Notes: generated by a model not told the origin, from the sequence alone. Counted from the stretch's first letter, positions 50,819-59,491 are shown. The stretch is 64,000 nucleotides of DNA from 20CM-2-55-15 sp964633285 (GCA_964633285.1 CAZWGA010000008.1:74109-138108), one strand, 5' to 3'. Numbers and translations: made by a program.

Positions 50819-51286
50819 TCATCCGGGACGGCTGGCCGGTAAACCATCGTTGGGTCTGAAGAATTCGAAACCAGCAATAGAATTCAGACTCGCCTTCGTG
50901 AAGCCGTAGTCGCTGAGTTCGATCCGGCCATTGGTCCCAACAATGAAAATTGCGGGGACATATTGAAGGCTGTAATCCGAGGAAACGGGATACGGATGAG
51001 GATCGACCAACAGATCAAACGTGATGCCGAACCGTTCAGCGAACCCCCGCGTTTCATCAGGTTCGTCTTGTGAAATTCCCCAAAGCGTCCATGCCGCGGT
51101 TTTCCCCACCTGGGTGAATATCTTCTGAATGAACGGGAATGCGAACTGACAGGTTGGGCACGCCTCTTTATAAAAGACCAGAACAGCAGGTCCGGTACGC
51201 AGCACGCCGGCAAGTCTATGAACCTGGCCGGATGTGCCGGTCAATTCAAAATCTGGAGCTGGAGCACCCGCGGGAAGCTGACTCAT
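50819..51286 (-). CDS. Peroxiredoxin-like redoxin (AhpC/TSA family)
   Basis: A 155-residue thioredoxin-fold protein. PAPDFELTGTSG is the family opening, and YKEACPTCQFAFPF carries Cys43-x-x-Cys46, a CxxC where classic peroxiredoxins have a single peroxidatic Cys in a PxxxTxxC motif; this fits the AhpC/TSA-like redoxins of unknown donor. The C-terminal half (VPAIFIVGTNGRIELSDYG) has the expected strand. No signal peptide is seen. It converges with nothing and lies between the DksA-like and pilT genes on the opposite strand. Confidence 0.85.
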   Translation of the reverse strand: MSQLPAGAPAPDFELTGTSGQVHRLAGVLRTGPAVLVFYKEACPTCQFAFPFIQKIFTQVGKTAAWTLWGISQDEPDETRGFAERFGITFDLLVDPHPYPVSSDYSLQYVPAIFIVGTNGRIELSDYGFTKASLNSIAGFEFFRPNDGLPASRPG

Positions 51287-51339
51287 ACGTCACTTGAGTA
51301 TAATAGCGCGACACCGTCCCAACTGGAGGATCAGAGGAT

Positions 51340-52416
51340 ATGGCAAAAATTGATGCCTTTTTCAACCTGATGGATGAGGTTGGTGCATCGGACCTGCACC
51401 TGGCTTCGGGATCGCAACCTATATTGCGAGTTCGCGGGGAGATGGAGCGCGTTAAATATCCACCGCTGGAAAACGACGAACTCAAATCGATGCTTTATGA
51501 AATCGCACCGGAATTTAAAGTGAAAATCTTCGAAGAAACCGGCGACGTTGACTTCGGTTATGAAATCCCGGGTAAGGCCCGGTATCGCGCGAATTTTTTC
51601 AATCAGAAGTACGGTGTCGCGGCAGTTTTCCGGCAGATTCCTTCCAAGGTTTTGACGGCGGAACAACTGGGGCTTCCTCCAATCATGAAAAAATTCGCCG
51701 CTCTCAACAAAGGACTCGTACTTGTGACGGGCCCAACGGGCAGCGGCAAATCAACGACGCTTGCGGCGATTGTGGATTACGCCAACAAAACGCGGCGCGA
51801 CCATATCATTACGGTTGAGGATCCGATCGAATTCGTGCACGAAAGCCAGAGTTGCCTTGTCAACCATCGCGAAGTAGGCATGCACACAAAATCGTTTGCG
51901 GCGGCCCTTCGCGGAGCGCTGCGCGAAGATCCCGATATCATTCTGGTGGGCGAAATGCGCGATCTGGAAACGATCGAATTAGCGCTTACCGCTGCAGCGA
52001 CAGGCCACCTGGTCTTTGGAACGCTGCACACACCGAGTGCGGCAAAAACGATCGACCGCGTCATCGACGTGTTCCCGGCCGCGCAACAAAACCAGATTCG
52101 GAATACACTTTCTGAAGCGCTGAAAGGCGTCGTTGCTCAGAATCTCTTCAAGCGTATCGATGTCAAAGGACGCGTCTGCGCCCTGGAAATACTTGTCGTA
52201 ACATCGGCAATTGCGAACTTGATTCGTGAGGCCAAGACCTTCCAGATTCCCGGCATGCTCCAGGTCGGTAAGAAATACGGAATGCAAACGCTCGACGATG
52301 CCATTATGGACCTCCTGAACAAGAAGATGATCAGCCCGGAAGATGCCTACGCGCGTTGCATCGACAAGAACAAATTCCGGCCTCTGTTGAAAACACCTCC
52401 GGAGGAATGGGAATAA
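51340..52416 (+). CDS. pilT: Twitching-motility retraction ATPase PilT
   Basis: A 358-residue GspE-superfamily ATPase that powers type IV pilus retraction. The Walker A box GPTGSGKST is at residues 131-139. The aspartate box VEDPIEFVHE, the Walker B region LREDPDIILVGEMRD and the His box HLVFGTLHTPSA follow. Its N-terminal PAS-like domain has ASDLHLASGSQPILRVRG. Length and order match PilT well. It is 51 bases before the PilU-like gene; together they are the retraction module. Pilus structural genes are not in the window. Confidence 0.96.
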   Translation: MAKIDAFFNLMDEVGASDLHLASGSQPILRVRGEMERVKYPPLENDELKSMLYEIAPEFKVKIFEETGDVDFGYEIPGKARYRANFFNQKYGVAAVFRQIPSKVLTAEQLGLPPIMKKFAALNKGLVLVTGPTGSGKSTTLAAIVDYANKTRRDHIITVEDPIEFVHESQSCLVNHREVGMHTKSFAAALRGALREDPDIILVGEMRDLETIELALTAAATGHLVFGTLHTPSAAKTIDRVIDVFPAAQQNQIRNTLSEALKGVVAQNLFKRIDVKGRVCALEILVVTSAIANLIREAKTFQIPGMLQVGKKYGMQTLDDAIMDLLNKKMISPEDAYARCIDKNKFRPLLKTPPEEWE

Positions 52417-52467
52417 ACCGGCGTGGGGATCGGCCAATTGGGCCCGACGCGAAGGAGATAAGACATT

Positions 52468-53634
52468 ATGACGAAAGCGGAACTGGACTATATCCTCGGC
52501 ACGATGCTGGATTCGCACAAGAACGTTTCGGATCTCAACATCACGGTCGACAAACCGCTGCAGGTCGAATCGTCGGGCGAACTGACGGGAGTCACGATTG
52601 AACCTCCTGTAGATAAGCTGACGCCTTTCCAAACCGAGACCATCGCGCTCAACATCATCAATCGCAACCGGCGCCTTACCGATGACCTGATCAAAAGCGG
52701 CTCCTGCGATTGCTCATACTCGCTGGGACAAAAAGCGCGATTCCGCGTGAATGTCTTTACGCAGCGTGGCCATTACTCGATCATCCTTCGAAAACTTTCC
52801 ACCGACATTCCGAGCGTCGATCAACTGAATCTGCCTCCCATTTTTCACACCATTGCAAAGGAAAAGACCGGCCTGGTTCTGGTCACAGGCGCCACCGGCA
52901 GCGGCAAGTCGACAACTCTCGCGGCCGTGCTCAATGAATTAAATGAAACCAAGTCGATACACATCGTGACGCTGGAGGATCCTGTCGAATTTGTGCATCC
53001 GCAGAAGAGAGCTACTTTCAATCAGCGCGAGATGGGCAACGACTTCAGCAATTTTGCATCGGGCTTGAGAGCTGCCCTCCGTCAGGCGCCGAAAGTCGTG
53101 CTCGTCGGTGAAATGCGCGACCGCGAAACGGTTGAGATCGGAATGTCGGCCGCCGAGACCGGACACCTTGTCATGAGCACATTGCACACGATCAATGCCG
53201 GCCAAACCATCAATCGTATTGTCGGCATGTTCGATCAGGCCGAAGAAAAACAGATCCGAATCCGCCTTGCAGAAACCGTTCGATGGGTTGTCTCACAGCG
53301 TTTGCTGCCCAAGATTGGTGGAGGACGCGTGGCCGCGCTGGAAATCATGGGTAACAATCTTCGCGTGAAGGATGCCATTGAGCACGGTGAGTCGGAGGGA
53401 AAAACATTTTACGAAATCATCGAAGCCGCCGGATCGTTCGGATGGAAGACGTTCGATATGGCAATCATGGAACTCTACGAACAGGGCCAGATTACCGAAG
53501 AGACAGCGCTCTTGTATTGCACAAACAAGGGTGTGATGACCCGGGGCATCGACAAAATCAAGAAAACGAGAGGTGAAACAACGTCGAATGTGACGGGCCT
53601 CAGCATCGACATGGAGTACGGGAAAAAGAAATGA
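52468..53634 (+). CDS. pilU: PilT paralogue, PilU-like pilus retraction ATPase
   Basis: A 388-residue paralogue of PilT with the Walker A box GATGSGKST at 141-149, TLEDPVEFVHPQKRATFNQRE, the Walker B region LRQAPKVVLVGEMRD, and HLVMSTLHTINAG. It is larger, mainly through a changed N-terminus and a C-terminal extension (KTFDMAIMELYEQGQITEE). Tandem pilT-pilU is a common arrangement where PilU needs PilT to assist retraction. I use the name PilU for the position and length; its ATPase core is complete. Confidence 0.87.
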   Translation: MTKAELDYILGTMLDSHKNVSDLNITVDKPLQVESSGELTGVTIEPPVDKLTPFQTETIALNIINRNRRLTDDLIKSGSCDCSYSLGQKARFRVNVFTQRGHYSIILRKLSTDIPSVDQLNLPPIFHTIAKEKTGLVLVTGATGSGKSTTLAAVLNELNETKSIHIVTLEDPVEFVHPQKRATFNQREMGNDFSNFASGLRAALRQAPKVVLVGEMRDRETVEIGMSAAETGHLVMSTLHTINAGQTINRIVGMFDQAEEKQIRIRLAETVRWVVSQRLLPKIGGGRVAALEIMGNNLRVKDAIEHGESEGKTFYEIIEAAGSFGWKTFDMAIMELYEQGQITEETALLYCTNKGVMTRGIDKIKKTRGETTSNVTGLSIDMEYGKKK

Positions 53635-54095
53635 GCGCATCGGAAAAAATGGATTTCTTTGAACTTGGCGACAAGACTTCGCTGATCTGCGCCGACCCAA
53701 ACACGATCGAAGTCGCCAGAACGACCCTGCACGATCTCGGATACAAATATCACACGGCGGAAACACCGGAATTGGCCGTCGAACGCCTTCGGTACACAAA
53801 CTACGACTGCGTCATCCTTCACGAGAATTTTGCAGGAAGCTCACTGAAATCCAATTCAGTGTTGAACTATCTTTCACAACTGCCAATGTCCCAACGTAGA
53901 AATTCTTTCGTGTGTCTCATCGGAGCATCATTCAAGACGCTGGACGCGATGCAGGCCTTTGGACAAAGCGTTCATCTCGTATTGAACCCAGCCGACCTTC
54001 CGAACCTCGGACCCATCCTGAAGAAAAGCCTTGCCGAATTTGAGCTGCTGTACCGCGCGTTCAGAGACACGCTCGCTGCAATGGGCGAGAAGTAG
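53631..54095 (+). CDS. Pseudo-receiver (degenerate CheY-like) protein
   Basis: A 154-residue protein overlapping the PilU-like stop by four bases (ATGA). The N-terminal half has a receiver-like layout: TSLICADPNTIEVARTTLHD near 16-35, a central YDCVILHENFAG near 58-69, and a final NPADLPNLGPILKKSL. In active receivers the strand ending in LL is followed by the phospho-accepting Asp; here that place is His64, and the conserved Lys before Pro is Asn. So phosphorylation is unlikely. It may be an adaptor for the pilus ATPases. Family and role are inferred. Confidence 0.65.
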   Translation: MSASEKMDFFELGDKTSLICADPNTIEVARTTLHDLGYKYHTAETPELAVERLRYTNYDCVILHENFAGSSLKSNSVLNYLSQLPMSQRRNSFVCLIGASFKTLDAMQAFGQSVHLVLNPADLPNLGPILKKSLAEFELLYRAFRDTLAAMGEK

Positions 54096-54102
54096 TTCGA
54101 GC

Positions 54103-54477
54103 TTATCGCACGCCCTGATACTTCACGTTGTGCTCGAATTTTTGCGTATAGATTTCGTGTTGAATCAGCGGGATTTCGATTTCCACATTGTAGGAAACAG
54201 CCACGGTAAGGGTTCCTGCCCCGCCGGTAATCGTGATGTCGTCTCCATGCACGGGAATCGACAGTTCTTCCGCTTTGACGAGTAAGAGCGATTTGACGTC
54301 TTTCATGGGCCGGTGTTCGTTTACCGCGATTTGAACGACGTAGTGGATGTAGTCATCAAATTGCTGGTCATGCATTTTGGCGCTAATGTAATCGTAGGAT
54401 AAATAGAAATAGAAAAAGGCAACCAGTACCCAGGTAAGCAGGACGAGGCGTTTCGCGCCGCCGGATTTTCCGGCCAT
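54103..54477 (-). CDS. Small membrane-anchored protein of unknown function
   Basis: A 124-residue protein with a hydrophobic helix at about residues 10-28 (LVLLTWVLVAFFYFYLSYDY) and a soluble remainder of mixed alpha/beta composition, for example GDDITITGGAGTLTVAVSYNV. It may face the periplasm. I recognise no family; it is somewhat like DUF4845 proteins, but this is uncertain. It lies one base after the stop of the 68-residue gene at 54479 and converges with the pseudo-receiver gene. It could belong to the same operon as the zinc-ribbon gene at 54734. Confidence 0.6.
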   Translation of the reverse strand: MAGKSGGAKRLVLLTWVLVAFFYFYLSYDYISAKMHDQQFDDYIHYVVQIAVNEHRPMKDVKSLLLVKAEELSIPVHGDDITITGGAGTLTVAVSYNVEIEIPLIQHEIYTQKFEHNVKYQGVR

Positions 54478-54478
54478 T

Positions 54479-54685
54479 TTAATGCTTCTCTAAAGATTGA
54501 ATGAAGGTGAGTACTTCGTTTTGCTGGCTGTCGGAAAGCCTGCTGACTCGATCGACTATTTCTGGGATCAAGCCGGCTATCTTCGACCGCGAAGGCTGCT
54601 GGCTGGGCTGCGCTTTGCCATTGCCATTCGCGTTCATCAGCCGCTGAAACTGCTCATCGATTCCGTCCAGAAAATCATTTTCCAT
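54479..54685 (-). CDS. Small hypothetical helical protein
   Basis: A 68-residue protein with an acidic N-terminus (MENDFLDGIDEQFQRLMNAN), a polar Gln/Ser linker, and a helix-like C-terminus (VDRVSRLSDSQQNEVLTFIQ). No family is recognised. The intervals to both neighbours are short and all three genes read the same way, which is the main evidence that it is real. No cofactor or membrane motif is present. Confidence 0.5.
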   Translation of the reverse strand: MENDFLDGIDEQFQRLMNANGNGKAQPSQQPSRSKIAGLIPEIVDRVSRLSDSQQNEVLTFIQSLEKH

Positions 54686-54733
54686 AGTTTCCGTCTCATC
54701 GTGAACTGAACGTAAACGAAGCTGGCGTTCGGT

Positions 54734-54925
54734 CTAAGTCTTGACTCGAAAATCGTCTTTCGGGCAAACCCAATACATTCCTCCCGGCTGGCCTGCAGAC
54801 TTGATAACGCGCGTAGCGACCATTGGAGTTGTGCACTGAGGACATGGTTTTCCAGTTTGAATTGAGTCCTTATCCTTGCCAAGGCTGGCCCGCGCAGTCT
54901 TGCTCAGTTTTGCACCGGATGCCAT
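54734..54925 (-). CDS. Small zinc-ribbon-like protein
   Basis: A 63-residue basic protein. The core has CPQC in GKPCPQCTTPMVA and a third Cys in YWVCPKDDF; one further ligand (Asp or His) would be needed for a full zinc site, so it may be a half-ribbon. It could bind RNA or protein. It starts the minus-strand run to 54103 and precedes the gamma-glutamyltransferase gene, 53 bases away. No known family was identified. Confidence 0.6.
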   Translation of the reverse strand: MASGAKLSKTARASLGKDKDSIQTGKPCPQCTTPMVATRVIKSAGQPGGMYWVCPKDDFRVKT

Positions 54926-54978
54926 TTACTTAATCGACCTCCAAAAAATACAAATTCGAATTTTTTATCTTACCGGAA

Positions 54979-56595
54979 TTACCATCCTATAGCGAGACCG
55001 TCTTTACGCGGATCGGAACCTCCCGCAAGAACCCCGCTCTCCGGATCGATCAGAATCCCCTGATATCCTCCCCAGGCATCCACGCCATAACCGAGACTAT
55101 GGCCCATGCGTACAAGATCCGCCCGCACGGATTCCTCAAAAGCAGACTCCAGGAAAACTTCCTGTCCGGAATGCCGAAACCGCGGTGCCTCGCCCGCCTG
55201 TTGTACGTCCATTCCGTGGTCCACCACATTCGCAAGAACCTGCACATGTCCCTGCGGCTGCATGTCTCCACCCATCACTCCAAATGAAAAGAAAGGCTTG
55301 CCGTCCTTGAGTACCAGGCCCGGAATGAGCGTATGAAACGGCCGCTTGCGCGGCGCAATCGCATTCGGATGCTTATGCAAGAGATTGAATAAGGCGCCCC
55401 GGTTGTGCAGGACAATGCCGGTATCGCCTGCGACCAGTCCGGAGCCGAATCCTTCAAACAGGCTATTAATGAAAGAGACCGCGTTCCCGCCCTTATCCAC
55501 AACCGACAAGTAAACGGTATCGCCGTTTTCGTGAAGTCCGGGCCTCGGCGAAGGCATCGCACGATCACGGTCGATGAGTTTTCTTCGGTGGGCAGCATAT
55601 TCCTTGGAGATCAGCCGGGCAACAGGCACATCCACCCTGGCGGGATCTGCAATATAGGCATCGCGATCGGCATACGCGAGCTTCTTTGCTTCAATCATCA
55701 AATGAAGAGATGCGCTCGAATTGTGACCCGCGTTTTTCAAGTCATACGCTTCAAGAATATTCAGCATCTCGAGAGCGGTGATTCCCTGAGTCTGCGCCCC
55801 CAGTTCGTACACGTCGCAGCCGCGGTAGTTCGTTGAAACGGGTTCAATCCACTCCGCGTCGAATTCACCGAAGTCGGAGCGCGTCAGCAGGCCATCGTGC
55901 GCGTCGGAGAAATTGACGATCTTCGATGCGATTTCACCCCGGTAGAACGCATCGCGCCCTTCGCCGGCGATCATGCGCAATGTGTGCGCGAGGTCCGGCA
56001 TCCTGAAGGTTTCTCCATGGCGCGGTGAACGCTCTCCTGCAGCATCCCGCACCAGAAGACCCTTTCGCGCTTCCGGAGAGCCGAGAAGTTTCTCTTCGCA
56101 TCGCTGCCATTGAGCGGCAATGATGTCCGAAACCGGGAATCCCTTCTCCGCATATCCGATCGCCGGCTCCAAAAGGCGGCTCATCGGAAGTTTTCCGTAC
56201 CGCTGATGAAGTTTGTACCAGCCTGCAACGGCACCGGGAACGCTCACCGCATGCATTCCCGTCGCCGGAATCTCGCCAAGGCTTCGCCTTTTGAAAAACT
56301 CAATACACGCTTTCGATCCTGCCCAGCCGCTGCCATTGAGTCCAACGGGTTTTTTATCCTGCTGCATGTACACGAGTGCAAACATGTCACCGCCGATGCC
56401 TGTCGACATCGGCTCCACCACGTTAAGAACGGCAGCCGCTGTGATCGCCGCATCGACCGCATTTCCGCCATCCTGCAACACACGCAGAGCCGCTGAGGAA
56501 GCCAGCGGCTGGCTCGTCGCAACCATTCCGTTCTGCGCAAGAACGGGCGATCGCGTACCCGTTGGATTTGGCGCCGGTCGGTCCCCGTGTCTCAC
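54979..56595 (-). CDS. ggt: Gamma-glutamyltransferase family protein
   Basis: A 538-residue Ntn-hydrolase-type enzyme that cleaves gamma-glutamyl bonds, for example of glutathione. Blocks are ASSAALRVLQDGGNAVDAAI near 33, TGIGGDMFALVY, PGAVAGWYKLHQRYGK, and the autocleavage site GDTVYLSVVD with Thr360 as the nucleophile; typical enzymes have TTHLSVVD, so the following residues differ. C-terminal blocks such as GVMGGDMQPQGHVQ are kept. No signal peptide is visible, unusual for a periplasmic GGT, so it may be cytosolic or a relative with another substrate. It overlaps the next gene by four bases. Confidence 0.88.
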   Translation of the reverse strand: MRHGDRPAPNPTGTRSPVLAQNGMVATSQPLASSAALRVLQDGGNAVDAAITAAAVLNVVEPMSTGIGGDMFALVYMQQDKKPVGLNGSGWAGSKACIEFFKRRSLGEIPATGMHAVSVPGAVAGWYKLHQRYGKLPMSRLLEPAIGYAEKGFPVSDIIAAQWQRCEEKLLGSPEARKGLLVRDAAGERSPRHGETFRMPDLAHTLRMIAGEGRDAFYRGEIASKIVNFSDAHDGLLTRSDFGEFDAEWIEPVSTNYRGCDVYELGAQTQGITALEMLNILEAYDLKNAGHNSSASLHLMIEAKKLAYADRDAYIADPARVDVPVARLISKEYAAHRRKLIDRDRAMPSPRPGLHENGDTVYLSVVDKGGNAVSFINSLFEGFGSGLVAGDTGIVLHNRGALFNLLHKHPNAIAPRKRPFHTLIPGLVLKDGKPFFSFGVMGGDMQPQGHVQVLANVVDHGMDVQQAGEAPRFRHSGQEVFLESAFEESVRADLVRMGHSLGYGVDAWGGYQGILIDPESGVLAGGSDPRKDGLAIGW

Positions 56596-57164
56596 AATTG
56601 CTCCTTTAGTTTTTCAAATTGCTCAGGTGTGTCAATGTCCACAAGTATCCCAGGAGAATTCACGGACACTTCCACAACGCGGCGAGGATCTTTGTGGACA
56701 ACGGCATTGGCCCCTTCTGACGGGGCCAGTTTGATGATTTCTTCAAGAATTTCCGGCGCAAACAGAACCGGATGTCCGCGGCGGCCCTGGTATGTCGGAA
56801 GAATAATCCGGCCCGGTGCCAGGTGCATGATCATGGCCTCGATCGTGGCGGGTTCAATCATCGGATGATCCACAAGAAAGAGAAACGCGCCCGACGCATC
56901 CCACGAAAGCGCGCGGATGCCTGCCTGAAGCGAAGTGATCATGCCCTTTTCATAATCGCGATTGAATACGGCCGCCGGCAGCTTGATTTGCTTTTCGATT
57001 TCTTCACGATGATGCCCCACGACAACCAGCGTCTCTCCAATGGACGTATGGGAAATGGCTTCAAGAATATTCTCGAGAAACGTGTGCCCTCGAAGCGGAA
57101 GCAGCGCCTTGGGCCTTCCCATTCTTTCGGATTTGCCGGCAGCAAGAACGATCGCGGAAATCAT
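56592..57164 (-). CDS. MobA/MocA-like nucleotidyltransferase
   Basis: A 190-residue NTP-transferase with the N-terminal VLAAGKSERMGRPKALLPL loop that binds the nucleotide and LVDHPMIEPATIEAMI in the middle. It is like MocA, molybdenum-cofactor cytidylyltransferase, or its MobA guanylyl relative. The enzyme would attach CMP or GMP to molybdopterin for a molybdoenzyme; no molybdoenzyme is in the window. Its stop overlaps the gamma-glutamyltransferase start. The exact nucleotide cannot be told from sequence. Confidence 0.83.
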   Translation of the reverse strand: MISAIVLAAGKSERMGRPKALLPLRGHTFLENILEAISHTSIGETLVVVGHHREEIEKQIKLPAAVFNRDYEKGMITSLQAGIRALSWDASGAFLFLVDHPMIEPATIEAMIMHLAPGRIILPTYQGRRGHPVLFAPEILEEIIKLAPSEGANAVVHKDPRRVVEVSVNSPGILVDIDTPEQFEKLKEQL

Positions 57165-57173
57165 GGACCGACG

Positions 57174-57962
57174 TCAGTGTGTGAGCGCGTACAAAATGAA
57201 GTTAATCGCCATTCGGTATCCGAATTCTGAAAAATGATACGGATACAGCGGATTGTCGGCGTGTTCGTATGAATCGCCGAGATCCGTATTGTGATTGATG
57301 ACCATAATGAGCCGGCCGCGGTCGTCCCATACGCCTTTGCATTCTGCGACGAATCCGTCGGTTTCCCACGTTATGCCGCCGTTATAAGCGTATGCAAGGC
57401 TGGGAACCTGAATGATCTTATCGATGTCATAAAAGAGATGAAAGATCGGATGGTCCATGGGAATGTCCTTGATCTGAGCTGTCGGCAGCACTTTCCTTAA
57501 TTGCCGTTCCATGGACTGCCATTCAAAGCTTCCCCAGAAATCATCCATAATCCAAAAGCCGCCGCGCTCGAGATATTCACGCATGATGGCGGCGTCTTCA
57601 TCGGTGAGCACCATCTGTTCCGGTTCGCTCGTGTAGACAAATGGATATCTGAAGAGATCGGGATCATTGATCGCAACTGCTCTCTCGTTATCGGAAATAT
57701 TCAGATTGGTAAGGCGCTTCAATCCCATGATCAACTGCTTGTCGGCTTTGGGATAGTCGGTGTACCAGTTCTTGTAATAGCCGGGAATCCGGCCGTTATA
57801 AATCAGGCGTGCGAAGACGATCTGATTGGTGTCTTCCTTCGATTGAACGATATAACGGGCATCGTCGTAGCGGCCCAGCAAACCCAGTTCCTGAGCAAAA
57901 ATCCTTCCGGCTGCAATGATGATCAGGAGCAGCAGCACACAGGCCCAAAACCGTTTCACCAA
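57174..57962 (-). CDS. DUF4159 domain exported protein
   Basis: A 262-residue protein with a signal peptide (MVKRFWACVLLLLIIIAAGRIFA). The DUF4159 body is recognisable by FARLIYNGRIPGYYKNWYTD near 50, NDPDLFRYPFVYTSEP near 105, YLERGGFWIMDDFWGSFEWQ near 130, and MVINHNTDLGDSYEHAD near 220. Some DUF4159 proteins resemble glutamine-amidotransferase-like folds, but function is unknown. It overlaps the small membrane protein gene at 57956 by seven bases and lies nine bases before the nucleotidyltransferase. Confidence 0.85.
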   Translation of the reverse strand: MVKRFWACVLLLLIIIAAGRIFAQELGLLGRYDDARYIVQSKEDTNQIVFARLIYNGRIPGYYKNWYTDYPKADKQLIMGLKRLTNLNISDNERAVAINDPDLFRYPFVYTSEPEQMVLTDEDAAIMREYLERGGFWIMDDFWGSFEWQSMERQLRKVLPTAQIKDIPMDHPIFHLFYDIDKIIQVPSLAYAYNGGITWETDGFVAECKGVWDDRGRLIMVINHNTDLGDSYEHADNPLYPYHFSEFGYRMAINFILYALTH

Positions 57963-58219
57963 TCCTCCTGCGCTTTCACCGGTGGGCCGTAGTACAGGTC
58001 CCTTAACGTGTAAAAGAGCGGGATCAGAAACATCAGAAGAAGAACCACTGCGACAAACCGTAGAAATGTTTTACGCCAGACGGACAGTTCCAGCCGGTCG
58101 GACTCAAAGGGGACCACTCTTTGGTGAGCATCACAAAAGTCGGTCTCTTCAACGACCTCGGTAATACACTGAAAACCTGAATCGAAGATGTGGAGGCACC
58201 GCGGCATGGCTGCTATCAT
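57956..58219 (-). CDS. Small zinc-finger-like membrane protein
   Basis: An 87-residue protein with an N-terminal C-x9-C ... FCDAH motif (RCLHIFDSGFQC, then ETDFCDAH) that could form a small zinc site, and one C-terminal hydrophobic helix (FLRFVAVVLLLMFLIPLFYT). It may be a membrane-tethered zinc-binding protein. An ATG four residues later (58207) is possible. It overlaps DUF4159 by seven bases, so the two are coupled, and it diverges from the GNAT gene at 58244. No known function. Confidence 0.7.
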   Translation of the reverse strand: MIAAMPRCLHIFDSGFQCITEVVEETDFCDAHQRVVPFESDRLELSVWRKTFLRFVAVVLLLMFLIPLFYTLRDLYYGPPVKAQEDW

Positions 58220-58243
58220 AATGACATTAACCTTACGGGTTCA

Positions 58244-58714
58244 ATGGCGAAAACGCTGATTCGGCACGCAGTCCGCGGGGATTTCAATAGTTTGTTGGAG
58301 ATCGATGAAGCCAGTTTTCCCTCCGGCGTTGCCTACGATGCAGGCGAACTTCGGTATTTCATGAATCGAGAGGGAGCGGAGACGATCGTCGCCGAACAGG
58401 ACGGCACCATCGTCGCATTTCTCATCATGGAAGTTCATCGAACACGGAGGTCGGCAACAATTATCACCCTCGACGTTCGTGAGAAATATCGCAGGAATGG
58501 TTACGCCAGCCGCCTGCTCAAGCGCTCAGAAGAAATCCTCAACGATTACGGTGTGGAGATTTACGACCTTCAGGTCGATACAGGCAACCGGAGTGCTATC
58601 GGTTTGTACAAAAAGCATGGCTTCAAGACGGCGGGAGTACTTGATCACTACTACGCGAATGGAAACCATGCCTATCTGATGGTCAAAGAACTTCTGAAAG
58701 ACGACGATACGTGA
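58244..58714 (+). CDS. GNAT-family N-acetyltransferase (RimI-like)
   Basis: A 156-residue acetyltransferase started at the ATG at 58244; an earlier ATG at 58190 would overlap the divergent membrane-protein gene and add atypical residues. The conserved acetyl-CoA loop VREKYRRNGYASRLLKRSEE is near 89, preceded by the TIITLDV strand; DTGNRSAIGLYKKHGFKTAG near 127 is the next motif. It resembles RimI and other peptide N-acetyltransferases. Its target is not known. It is the only plus-strand gene between 54100 and 62400 and converges with the HIT gene. Confidence 0.87.
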   Translation: MAKTLIRHAVRGDFNSLLEIDEASFPSGVAYDAGELRYFMNREGAETIVAEQDGTIVAFLIMEVHRTRRSATIITLDVREKYRRNGYASRLLKRSEEILNDYGVEIYDLQVDTGNRSAIGLYKKHGFKTAGVLDHYYANGNHAYLMVKELLKDDDT

Positions 58715-59162
58715 CGGTCAATTCTTCGGGGAGAACGCGAGTTTCGCCCACGACGCTCACAAAATTCGCGTCACCGGCCCACCGGGGAACCACATGCAGG
58801 TGAAAGTGTTCACGAATACCTGCTCCTGCCGCGGTCCCGAGGTTCATTCCCACGTTGAAGCCATCCGGGCGATAGAGCTTCTGTAACGCTGCAATCGACC
58901 GCTGAGCCAATTGCATCATTTCGGACAATTGCAAAGGATCGGCGCCGGATATTGTGTCGCGATGCGCGTAGGGCGCAACCATGAGGTGCCCCGACGTGTA
59001 AGGAAACAAGTTGAGAATCATGAAATTGTGAGTGCCGCGAAACACGATCAAACGCTCCGCATCGCGGCTTCGATCTTCACTCACACAGAAAACGCAAGAT
59101 GCCGGCTTCTGGCCTCCGGACGCCAGATAATCGTAGCGCCACGGACTCCAGATGAAATCCAT
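58683..59162 (-). CDS. HIT-family nucleotide hydrolase/transferase
   Basis: A 159-residue HIT (histidine triad) protein. The motif REHFHLHVVPRW carries His-x-His-x-His as the catalytic triad, and NLFPYTSGHLMVAPYAHRDT is the matching N-terminal part. CVFCVSEDRS near 23 has a Cys pair that may bind zinc, as in some HIT proteins. Members hydrolyse or transfer nucleoside monophosphates, for example AMP from dinucleotides. Its C-terminal end overlaps the GNAT gene's end on the opposite strand by 32 bases. It precedes no recognised partner apart from the HU/IHF gene two bases upstream. Confidence 0.9.
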   Translation of the reverse strand: MDFIWSPWRYDYLASGGQKPASCVFCVSEDRSRDAERLIVFRGTHNFMILNLFPYTSGHLMVAPYAHRDTISGADPLQLSEMMQLAQRSIAALQKLYRPDGFNVGMNLGTAAGAGIREHFHLHVVPRWAGDANFVSVVGETRVLPEELTVTYRRLSEVL

Positions 59163-59164
59163 AA

Positions 59165-59491
59165 CTACGGATTCGACGCTGCCGGAGGCGTAGTCGACGG
59201 TGTCGCGCTGCCCGTTCCGTCGTTAATGAGGTCCTTGAGTTCCTTGCTCGGCTTGAAGTATGGAACCCGCTTGGCAGGTACTTCGACCTTTTCCCCGGTC
59301 TTCGGATTACGGCCGGTGCGAGCGTTGCGCTGTCTTACGCGGAAGCTGCCGAAACCGCGAACTTCGAGCTTGTCGCCCGTCTTCAATGCCTTGATGACAC
59401 TTTCAAACAAAGTATCGACAATGACCTCGGAGTCTTTTCGTGTCAGTTCGGTAACCCGGGAAACTTCTTCCACCAGGTCTGCTTTGGTCAT
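59165..59491 (-). CDS. HU/IHF-family DNA-bending protein
   Basis: A 108-residue nucleoid protein. MTKADLVEEVSRVTELTRKD opens the typical two helices; VRGFGSFRVRQRNARTGRNPKTGEKVEVPAKRVP is shown only by its parts GFGSFRV and RTGRNPKTGE, the beta-arm with the proline tip. A 15-residue Ser/Thr/Pro tail (ATPSTTPPAASNP) is extra. It bends DNA and could be an IHF- or HU-type factor in replication or transcription. Ribosome site GGGAG lies upstream. The gene is followed downstream by the HIT gene and preceded by sppA. Confidence 0.93.
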   Translation of the reverse strand: MTKADLVEEVSRVTELTRKDSEVIVDTLFESVIKALKTGDKLEVRGFGSFRVRQRNARTGRNPKTGEKVEVPAKRVPYFKPSKELKDLINDGTGSATPSTTPPAASNP

